Shown here in pieces: positions 26,054-33,199 of a DNA stretch of 60,505 nt; position 1 is the stretch's first letter, and each line of letters starts with the position of its first letter. Source of the stretch: an uncultured Alphaproteobacteria bacterium (GTDB lineage: Bacteria > Pseudomonadota > Alphaproteobacteria > CAAHEQ01 > UBA3637); NCBI GenBank assembly GCA_937935995.1, contig CALGXF010000067.1:1-60505 (forward strand). Direction: 5' to 3'. The translations under genes and the position numbers were made by a program. Under the pieces are notes generated by a model. That model was given only the letters and a program-made list of their open reading frames with translations, was not told where the DNA came from and did not search any database.

Positions 26054-26915
26054 CTTATTATTTTGCGGCAATTCCTCAATTGACCGTATTATAACACCAA
26101 CCGGAACAAGGAATGTTCTTGGGGGAAGTGCCTGTAACTCTGCAGTAGCGGCTCTGCTTTCAGGAAAGAAAAACATTTCCTTACTTAGCAGTGTTGGATA
26201 TGATTTTCCCATAGATACATTAGACAAACTAGGTATAGATGTTTCTCATACGAAAATTTATGACAGATGTTCTAATATTTTCATCATGGATGAAATAAAT
26301 AATCGGATTTCATTATTTAATCCCGAATATTTACCTATAAAAATCCCAGAATATTCGAATGTAAAGCATCTTCATGTGTCCTGTCGCAAAGGAGTCCCTT
26401 TTCAGGAGGCTTTTCAAAAGATAAATGCAGAAACTTATTCTTTGGATGTTATGTGGTCAAGCGTCAAGGATTTTTTGCCAGAACTGTCGGATTGTCTTAC
26501 AAAAGCGGACTTTTTATTTTGCAATGATGATGAATATAATATTCTATGTAAAAATAATATAAACAATCATTTTTCGGATAATTTGAATATTTTTATTACC
26601 GATAAAACAGGCGTCACTTACCAAAAAGGTAAATATAAAAGACATTTCCAAACGGTTAAAGTTTCGCCAATTATTAGTATGGTAGGTGCCGGAGATACAT
26701 TTCTAGGCGGCTTTTTATCTTATTATGACGGAAAAAATATAGATAGTGCCGTCTATAAGGGCTTGGCTATGGCTTCAACCTCTATACAGGACTTTGGAAA
26801 TTTGCATATTTTAAATAAAGCTTCTGATATAGACCTGCTTAGGGAACAAATTGAGAGAATGAATACAAATGAAACCAGACTTGCTATTTATCATCGGTCC
26901 CTCATGCAGCGGTAA
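26031..26915 (+). CDS. PfkB-family (ribokinase-like) kinase
   Basis: 294 residues. The N-terminal GGSACNSAVAALLSG and the C-terminal signature VGAGDTFLGGF, with catalytic Asp222, place it in the PfkB/ribokinase superfamily, whose members phosphorylate sugars or nucleosides. Neighbours point to a nucleoside. It overlaps the HAM1 gene by 23 bases and the next gene by 47, unusually long overlaps that suggest coupled translation. Confidence 0.82.
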   Translation: MQMSTEDSLLFCGNSSIDRIITPTGTRNVLGGSACNSAVAALLSGKKNISLLSSVGYDFPIDTLDKLGIDVSHTKIYDRCSNIFIMDEINNRISLFNPEYLPIKIPEYSNVKHLHVSCRKGVPFQEAFQKINAETYSLDVMWSSVKDFLPELSDCLTKADFLFCNDDEYNILCKNNINNHFSDNLNIFITDKTGVTYQKGKYKRHFQTVKVSPIISMVGAGDTFLGGFLSYYDGKNIDSAVYKGLAMASTSIQDFGNLHILNKASDIDLLREQIERMNTNETRLAIYHRSLMQR

Positions 26916-27603
26916 ATCATCTATGGCAAATGTAATCTGGCAGCAGGATCCGTCTTATCAGTTGCTGGATGATGTTACGCCGTTATACCAAATCTTTCAT
27001 GCTGATGAATTATTACATGAAAAGAGAGAGAATGATTTTTACAAATTTATCAGTGAGAATAATCTTACAGCCTATTATGATACAAAAAGCCCGGTTGTTT
27101 ACAGTATTCCAAATCATGCGGGAGGTTATCAAATTTTGAATCCGGCCGTTTGGAATATCGTTTTATCAATATTGGGAACGCAGATTGGAACTGCAAAATG
27201 CATTATTGAATTTTCCCGTGGCAGTGATCACAAGTATAATCAAATGTTTAATGTCCCAGACGATGCTGTTTATAAAAAGTCTTTTGACTGTCTATGCGCG
27301 GACATTTCCCAAACTTTGTTAAATAAAGCAATGATTATTGACATAAATGCTCCCTTGGATATTCGAAAACAAAGGAATATTGTTCGTTTTCATAACGGAG
27401 GACATTTGGTTTCTGAAAAAACAATGGATACGGTTTACAAACAAGATGTCTTTTTATGTGGCAGCGCACAGAGCGTTAATATAAAAGGGTGTGAAATCCC
27501 GGTGTTTTTTATAAAAAATGATATGAATTCAGCAAATATGGATGTTTTTCTTATTCAAGAGTTCAAAAAGTCTTTAAATTATTATCGGAGCGTCAAGAAA
27601 TGA
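26869..27603 (+). CDS. P-loop kinase-like protein
   Basis: 244 residues. A Walker A loop GPSCSGKSS is at 10-18, at the very start, as in small-molecule and nucleotide kinases. An acidic stretch (FHADELLHEKREND), IIEFSRGSDHKYN and a basic APLDIRKQRNIVRFHNGG, which could be the lid, follow. I cannot name a subfamily. Phage DNA-base kinases that activate hydroxymethyluracil have a similar general build, but resemblance beyond the P-loop is not established. Confidence 0.6.
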   Translation: MKPDLLFIIGPSCSGKSSMANVIWQQDPSYQLLDDVTPLYQIFHADELLHEKRENDFYKFISENNLTAYYDTKSPVVYSIPNHAGGYQILNPAVWNIVLSILGTQIGTAKCIIEFSRGSDHKYNQMFNVPDDAVYKKSFDCLCADISQTLLNKAMIIDINAPLDIRKQRNIVRFHNGGHLVSEKTMDTVYKQDVFLCGSAQSVNIKGCEIPVFFIKNDMNSANMDVFLIQEFKKSLNYYRSVKK

Positions 27604-29105
27604 CTTATAATAAAACCGTAATTTTAGATTGTTACACAGATGAACCGTCCGGTTACGGTGTCCGCCCATATTTAGGAACACACCAAATTCATCTGGCCCA
27701 GGCACTCAGCTATAAACAAGAACCTTTTTCTTACCTGACTATTGATGATTTGAGATATTGTTCCGGAGAAAAAGAAACTAAAGACACAAATATTAGAATT
27801 CTTAACAGGACAGTCAATGCTTCTAACGCTTTAGACATTATAAATAATGCCGATACCGTTTATATTGTTATGGGGTGTTTTGTAGAATACAAATATTTTT
27901 CCTGCGTTCCGCCGCTAATTGATGAATTATACCAATTTTTGAAAAACAGCCGGGCATATAAAATTCTTTTTTATGTTTTGGGTATTGATAACAATATTTG
28001 TGACGATTATAAACGCTCAAACTTGGCTAAGATTATTGACAAAGTCTGCATTGGCAACACATACCGCTTTATTTTAGAAAACTCTGTTTCAGACAATTAT
28101 TTACTCCCGAATTATGACCTTTTGGACAAGATTTCTGAACAACCTGTTAAAATTATCGAACAGTTAGCATATCCGATTTTGGCTGAGATTGAAACCGGAA
28201 CCGGTTGCAATACGCCGACCTGCAGCTATTGTATTGAAGCAAAACGGCATATTCGTCCGACTTACAGAGAACCGGCATCTATCATCAAACAAATAAAAGC
28301 TCTTTATGGCAGCGGGGTATGTCACTTCAGATTGGGACGGCAACCTAATTTCTTTCATTATCAATATAATAATGTTGAAAAGCTGAAGGAATTATTGTCA
28401 GGCATTCGCTCTGAGTGCTCCAGTCTCCAAACGCTGCATATTGACAATGTTAATATGAACAGCGTGACAGAGCCTCACGGGCGCGATTTTGTAAAGCTTG
28501 TCGTTCAATATTGTACGGATGGAAATGTTGCTCCCTTCGGTATTGAATCTTTTGATGACGATGTCCGAAAGGACACTCATATTTTTGGTAGAGCCGACAA
28601 GATTATCAAAGCAATAGAAATTATTAACGAGTATGGTGCTGAAGTCGGAAGCAACGGATTTCCCAAATTTTTGCCCGGTATAAATTTAATGTACGGTCTG
28701 CCAGGACAAACAGAAAAAACACATACTATTAATATGAATTATTTGCGTCAAATTTATGAAAAAGGTTTGCAAACACATCGTTTATTTTATAGATATATGA
28801 CACCGGCTCAGGGCGTTATCGTTAAAAACACAGAAAAGGACTTGATCCATTATAACAAGAATAAACAGGAAATCATGGACAGTTTTGTTATGCCAATGCA
28901 GCAACGCGTTTATCCTGCCGGACGAATACTAAAAAATTTTAGAGAGGTTGTTATTGAAAGCGGTCATTCCTTATTAAGAACTTTGGGCACGTGTTCAATA
29001 AAAGCTCAAATAGAAAATTTACAGTTAACACCTTATTCTACTTATGATATAAGGGTTGTAGATTCCCTTGAACCTAAATTACTAAAAGCCGAATTGGCAG
29101 GATGA
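27600..29105 (+). CDS. Radical SAM enzyme (COG1031-like)
   Basis: 501 residues. The cluster motif is Cys203-x4-Cys208-x2-Cys211 (CNTPTCSYC), one residue wider than the usual CX3CX2C. A long N-terminal region (LDCYTDEPSGYGVRPYLGTH, YLTIDDLR) resembles, from memory, the archaeal and bacterial COG1031 radical SAM family, which normally ends in a helix-hairpin-helix. The C-terminal part here shows no clear HhH; the next gene encodes one separately. It presumably makes a 5'-deoxyadenosyl radical; the substrate is unknown. Overlaps the previous stop (ATGA). Confidence 0.7.
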   Translation: MTYNKTVILDCYTDEPSGYGVRPYLGTHQIHLAQALSYKQEPFSYLTIDDLRYCSGEKETKDTNIRILNRTVNASNALDIINNADTVYIVMGCFVEYKYFSCVPPLIDELYQFLKNSRAYKILFYVLGIDNNICDDYKRSNLAKIIDKVCIGNTYRFILENSVSDNYLLPNYDLLDKISEQPVKIIEQLAYPILAEIETGTGCNTPTCSYCIEAKRHIRPTYREPASIIKQIKALYGSGVCHFRLGRQPNFFHYQYNNVEKLKELLSGIRSECSSLQTLHIDNVNMNSVTEPHGRDFVKLVVQYCTDGNVAPFGIESFDDDVRKDTHIFGRADKIIKAIEIINEYGAEVGSNGFPKFLPGINLMYGLPGQTEKTHTINMNYLRQIYEKGLQTHRLFYRYMTPAQGVIVKNTEKDLIHYNKNKQEIMDSFVMPMQQRVYPAGRILKNFREVVIESGHSLLRTLGTCSIKAQIENLQLTPYSTYDIRVVDSLEPKLLKAELAG

Positions 29106-29112
29106 GTGCTAC

Positions 29113-29889
29113 ATGCAAGAAAATGAAAAATTAAAAGCCATTGAGATCATGGCATCACAGGATGACGTAAAAAAAGCAGTTATTAACTCTCATGACAATA
29201 ATCCTTGGTGGCCTAAAGACGTATCTGACTGGAGAATGAAAATGCTCGTAGCCGGGCTTAGTACCCGTGTTTCATTCCGTATGTTGGGCAGTTACACCAA
29301 AACAATCGGCAATTTTCTAAGCCATTCTTATGAAGAAATAGCTCAAACCTCCGATGATGATTTAAAAACAATGTTAAAGCCTTTGGGCTTGCCGGATGCT
29401 AGAATCCGTTTTGTCAGAAGTATGAGCACTTACATAGATGCAAACCTTAAAAATAAAGATATTCAAAACGTATCCAACCTTGATCTTATTGCCGACATTG
29501 CCAAAAATGTAGACGGAGCTTCGTATAAAGTCGGACAATGCTGCGTTTTGTATGCTAAAGGGTATTACTGCGGGATTATGCCCGTAGACAGCGGAATGAA
29601 AGATATGTTGGCACCATGCATGGGATATAAATCAGGAAAAACACCCTTTGCCCATGAAGTTGTCAGAGAGCAGCTTGAAGAATTTGCCAAATCGTATGAC
29701 TGGCTTCAAATTGCCCAGAAATGCGGTTATGACAGCAAAATAAAACTTCCCGAGGATAAACCTTTAACCTGGTGGCTTCATTTGGTTATGATCAACTACA
29801 AACGTCATTTTTGCAACAATCATAAGCCCAATGAGTGTCCTTTAGTTAAAGCCGGGTTATCTCTTACAAAAGGATGCAGCCGTGAATGA
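29113..29889 (+). CDS. Endonuclease III-like HhH-GPD superfamily protein
   Basis: 258 residues. The order WRMKMLVAGLSTRVSF, LKPLGLPDARIRFVRSM, GASYKVGQ and MPVDSGM follows endonuclease III, with Lys139 and Asp159 aligning to its catalytic Lys and Asp. The C-terminus HFCNNHKPNECPL with a final Cys255 sits where Nth holds its 4Fe-4S cluster, but only Cys234, Cys242 and Cys255 are spaced at all similarly, so the cluster is altered or absent. The same superfamily includes the phage thymine-hypermodification enzymes called aGPT-PPlases, a tempting parallel given the neighbours. Confidence 0.7.
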   Translation: MQENEKLKAIEIMASQDDVKKAVINSHDNNPWWPKDVSDWRMKMLVAGLSTRVSFRMLGSYTKTIGNFLSHSYEEIAQTSDDDLKTMLKPLGLPDARIRFVRSMSTYIDANLKNKDIQNVSNLDLIADIAKNVDGASYKVGQCCVLYAKGYYCGIMPVDSGMKDMLAPCMGYKSGKTPFAHEVVREQLEEFAKSYDWLQIAQKCGYDSKIKLPEDKPLTWWLHLVMINYKRHFCNNHKPNECPLVKAGLSLTKGCSRE

Positions 29890-31036
29890 TTTTTTAATAC
29901 TTGAAGGTTGTGACGGTGTCGGAAAAACAACGCTGGCCAATTTATTAATTCACAAAGGTTATGAATCTTTGCATTTTAACTATGATCCAAACCTGTCTAT
30001 TAAGGAAAAATATTCTAGAATCTTGTCTAAAGACTATGGTGCCAATGTCGTTTTAGATCGTTCCTTTGTTTCTGAAATGGTATATGGCCCGTTGCGGCGC
30101 GGGTATTCCCGCTTATCGGATCAGGATTTTTCTGAACTGTTGCAGATGTTAAATAAGAGAAACGGCAGGATTATTTTGTTGGATGCAGATCCTCAGACAA
30201 TATTTAACAGGATCCAAAGTCGCGGAGATGCTGAAGATAAGGGAATGGATATCAATCAGATTACCGCTATAAGAAATTTATATAAACAACTCTTATCCCC
30301 GCGACAGGAATGCAAAATTGATATTATTCGAAATGATCGTGAATTGCCTAAAAACATTTTACAGCGGCTACAACTGGCAGAACCTCCGTTGCAATGTTTA
30401 ATTTTTGACTTTGATGAAACAATCTATCATCCTGAAGCTACAACTTTGCCACAGCAGTTAGTATACCGGATGTCCACATTCATAAAAGAAAAATTCGGTT
30501 TATCATATAAAGAAGCCAGACAACTAAGCCGGAAATACCGTATTGAGTATGGCTCTACCGTTGTCGGCCTGCAACAGTGCCATAATATTGATCCCAAAGA
30601 ATTTGTTGATTATTCTTATAATTTAGATCTTTCTGAGCTGAAAAAAGATAAAAATTTTAAAAATCAACTTCAAGCCATACCCGAGAAAAAGGTTATTTTA
30701 ACGAACGCCAACGAAATATATGTGGAAAAAGCCTTGTACATGATGGGGATTAGGGATGAGTTTTCGGATATTATCGGTATTAACCGGACGAACTTTGTTC
30801 CTAAATCACAGTCTGCCGGATATGAGCTTGCAATTGACGAACATGCGGATTCCGGACGAAATTGTGTGATGTTTGATGATCAATCAGTTAACTTAAGAAC
30901 TGCAAAAAATTACGGCATGAAAACTGTCTTATGTAACAAAACGGAAACTGATATGTCTAGTGTAGATCATTTTACTCCGGATTTGCACAAAGATTTGTAT
31001 AAAATCATAAACTCTATTAAGGGAAAAGAGAAATGA
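29882..31036 (+). CDS. dTMP-kinase-like / pyrimidine 5'-nucleotidase fusion
   Basis: 384 residues from a GTG start inside the end of the previous gene. Residues 1-165 are a thymidylate-kinase-like P-loop domain (EGCDGVGKTT, then VVLDRSFVSEMVYGP). Residues 170-384 are a HAD hydrolase of the pyrimidine 5'-nucleotidase group (nucleophile loop DFDET with Asp176 and Asp178, KYRIEYGSTVVGL, ILTNAN, VMFDDQ). A kinase and a phosphatase for nucleotides in one chain is unusual. It could remake or discard a particular pyrimidine monophosphate. Confidence 0.8.
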   Translation: MNDFLILEGCDGVGKTTLANLLIHKGYESLHFNYDPNLSIKEKYSRILSKDYGANVVLDRSFVSEMVYGPLRRGYSRLSDQDFSELLQMLNKRNGRIILLDADPQTIFNRIQSRGDAEDKGMDINQITAIRNLYKQLLSPRQECKIDIIRNDRELPKNILQRLQLAEPPLQCLIFDFDETIYHPEATTLPQQLVYRMSTFIKEKFGLSYKEARQLSRKYRIEYGSTVVGLQQCHNIDPKEFVDYSYNLDLSELKKDKNFKNQLQAIPEKKVILTNANEIYVEKALYMMGIRDEFSDIIGINRTNFVPKSQSAGYELAIDEHADSGRNCVMFDDQSVNLRTAKNYGMKTVLCNKTETDMSSVDHFTPDLHKDLYKIINSIKGKEK

Positions 31037-31677
31037 AGCATTTTGGTCTTCTGGTTCCCGCATCTAATATTGTTGCCGAAAAAGAACTATACACCCGCTT
31101 AATTCGTGAAAATATTGATGATGTTTATTTTCATTTTGCCAGACTTAAATTCCAAACACCATATGGGCAAGACGAAGAAAAATACACTAAAGAGTTGGTT
31201 GAAAGCATTCCTGAAGCTTTGGCTGAAATGAAAAGAATTAATCTGTGTCGGGCCGCCGTTTTGTGTACCTCTGCTGAAATTTATTATAAACCGCAAGATG
31301 AATTAATTTTTCCTTTAACTTCGGTTATTGCATATTTTAAAATGATTGGAAGAAAATCGCCCTTAGTTATCTCACCGTATAACTCGGATATTGGAGAAGG
31401 AGTAACTCAGCGGCTGAAAAATTCAGGAATCAATATCCAAAAAGAATTTCATCTAAATATTAAAACGAAAGAGGAACTTTTGTCTTTCAGCAATGCTAAA
31501 TTGGCTGAGATGATTGAACAGGAGCTTATCCCTGACATTGATTCTATTTGTATCTTATGCACAAATTTTGCAACTTTGCATTTGGAGGCCATGATTGAAC
31601 AGAAATTTAATATTCCAGTTATATCAAGTAATAAAGCCATTTATACACAATTAATAGAAATTTCAAAAAAGAATTAA
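31033..31677 (+). CDS. Asp/Glu racemase-superfamily protein
   Basis: 214 residues, maleate-isomerase/AMDase-like. Two catalytic cysteines are in the right contexts: Cys78 in AVLCTSAEIY and Cys176 in CILCTNFATL. The first strand HFGLLVPASNIVAEKEL is typical of this group. Members racemise or isomerise acids such as aspartate, glutamate or maleate, or decarboxylate malonates. It is the last gene of the operon and suggests that an amino-acid-derived group may be involved. Overlaps the previous stop (ATGA). Confidence 0.72.
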   Translation: MKHFGLLVPASNIVAEKELYTRLIRENIDDVYFHFARLKFQTPYGQDEEKYTKELVESIPEALAEMKRINLCRAAVLCTSAEIYYKPQDELIFPLTSVIAYFKMIGRKSPLVISPYNSDIGEGVTQRLKNSGINIQKEFHLNIKTKEELLSFSNAKLAEMIEQELIPDIDSICILCTNFATLHLEAMIEQKFNIPVISSNKAIYTQLIEISKKN

Positions 31678-31908
31678 TAATAGTATTGATCATTAATTTG
31701 TTTTTTTATATTTTAGAATTAATTATTTATTTAAAATATGGTATTAAAATGTACTAAACCTTGCGATTTCAAAAGTTTTTTAATATGCTAATGCATATTT
31801 ATAATCTAAAACGAGGCTACTAACTTGACTTGTTTTATATATAAAGAAACTAAAATGGTGAAGATATCAAAATCCTTAGGGTTGACGGTAAAACGGCGAA
31901 TCTATAAA

Positions 31909-32836
31909 CAATGATTTTGAGAAGTGCAAATTCGAATGGAAAGGAAAAGCCGAGTATCACCGTATTGTTGCCAAACGTTCTATCGGTACGCGTTGCCTTT
32001 GTTTGGAAGAAAGTGTGGATTTTGATAAAACCAACAATCACTATATTGAGGTGGACAACCTTGGGGGTTTGAAATTCGTGCAAGCTGCCTATTATCGCAA
32101 AGTTAAGATGATTTATATTAACCCACTATATAATACGGGTAAAGATTTTGTTTATTAAGATGTATGATGCTTACCCGGTTAAGGCTTTTGGCAAACTTGC
32201 TCCGCAATAATGGTGTGATTTTTGTCTCAATTGATGATAATAAAGTTATAAATTTGTGATACTTATATAATAAAGTTTTTGGGGAAGAGAATTTCTTTAC
32301 TTGTATTTCATGGCATGATAATTATGCATTTTGCAAATGATGCCCAAAAATTTTCTAATGTATTAGTATATAGAAAATCAGAAGTATTTAACTGTAATTT
32401 ATTACCAAGAACAAAAAACAAAACTGTTTAATATTATTGTAATGACGGTATGGCAAAATGGCAACCAGATAACCTTTCTGTAAAACTTATTCAGCAAATT
32501 ATAATTATGAAATAATAAATCTAAATATGGGAGAAAAATATTTTTTCCCAAAAGCTAGGTGCTGGATGACTAATAAAGATACTGTTAACAAATGGATGCA
32601 AGAGGGAAGAATATTTTTCGAGCAAAATGGGTTAAGAGCACCTCAATTAAAGAGATATTTGTCAGAAGTCCAATAAGGAGTAGTTCCTACAACATATTAG
32701 TCTTATGAAGATTGTAGGCAGAATTATTCGAAAAGCTACTATTTGATACGCGTAAACCAACCGATTTAGTTAAACAAGCTTTAAAAATTGATGCTGATAA
32801 AGATTTAATAATTCTAGATTTCCTCTGGTAAGGGTG
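31909..32836 (+). pseudogene. Decayed type III restriction-modification methyltransferase (mod)
   Basis: In several frames, broken by many stops, the region still reads like a Mod N6-adenine methyltransferase: FEWKGKAEYHRIVAKRS, then YIEVDNLGGLKFVQAAYYRK, the motif IV remnant YINPLYNTGKDFVY (the usual DPPY changed), LLRNNGVIFVSIDDNKV, FGEENFFTCISW, GLRAPQLKRYLSEVQ, and ELFEKLLFDTRKPTDLVKQA before the broken LILDF. It cannot make a functional enzyme. No res gene is left. The 230 bases ahead of it (31678-31908) are very AT-rich and hold no gene that I can see. Confidence 0.8.
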
Positions 32837-32899
32837 ACCACCGTGGAAACACAGCCGTTTAGAGGATACAAAAAACTCCCTAATTCTAATTAGGAATTT

Positions 32900-32922
32900 T
32901 TAATGGTGAGTCCGGAGGGACT
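32900..32922. repeat. Duplicate of tRNA(CAT) 3' end, possible att site
   Basis: A 23-base segment containing AATGGTGAGTCCGGAGGGAC matches 33107-33129 with one difference (A for G). The second copy contains the last 19 bases of the tRNA gene. Just beyond each copy sits a similar terminator-like hairpin (AAAAACTCCC). Such duplications are left when an element integrates at a tRNA 3' end. Confidence 0.65.
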
Positions 32923-33074
32923 TCGCAATTCCGACTAAAACTCGGAATGCGCCGGACAAAGCCAGCTTTTCCTCGTTAAGTCTCATTGCTTTACGCGATA
33001 AAACTTGCCATAAAGGCAACTTTTATCTTGCGCAGCCCCCGAGGTCGGATGTTCAATACCTGCGGTATTCAACC
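32923..33074. other. Spacer with three small hairpins between the repeats
   Basis: No gene. Short inverted repeats are visible: ATTCCGA with TCGGAAT, TTGCC with GGCAA, and AATACC with GGTATT. A 60-codon open frame here merely reads through the tRNA antisense. Confidence 0.5.
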
Positions 33075-33104
33075 ATTAAAAAAAACTCCCATAAAGGGAG
33101 TTTT
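33075..33104 (-). terminator. Terminator of tRNA(CAT)
   Basis: On the minus strand AAAACTCCC, loop TTTAT, GGGAGTTTT, then further Ts, seven bases past the tRNA CCA. Confidence 0.85.
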
Positions 33105-33106
33105 CC

Positions 33107-33129
33107 TTAATGGTGGGTCCGGAGGGACT
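33107..33129. repeat. tRNA 3' end copy of the repeat pair
   Basis: The intact partner of the duplicate at 32900-32922. Nineteen of its bases are the tRNA 3' end. Confidence 0.65.
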
Positions 33130-33187
33130 CGAACCCCCGACCAGACCGTTATGAGCGGCCAGCTCTAACCAACTGAGCTACAGACCC
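33111..33187 (-). tRNA. tRNA with anticodon CAT (Met or Ile2)
   Basis: 77-nt cloverleaf with encoded CCA. The acceptor GGGTCTG pairs with CGGACCC. The anticodon loop is CTCATAA. The acceptor differs from initiator tRNA, so it is elongator Met or the lysidine-modified Ile2. Resemblance of the 5' part to tRNA-Ile slightly favours Ile2, but identity needs a model-based call. It marks the right edge of the acquired region. Confidence 0.9.
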
Positions 33188-33199
33188 CACCGGCACTTT

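Noticed and set aside
31850..32083. Minus-strand frame opposite the mod remnant
   Set aside because: Shadow of the pseudogene, no start signals.
32986..33168. 60-codon ORF whose end reads GGSGGTRTPDQTVMSGQL
   Set aside because: It is the antisense of the tRNA(CAT) gene, a well-known source of false small proteins.
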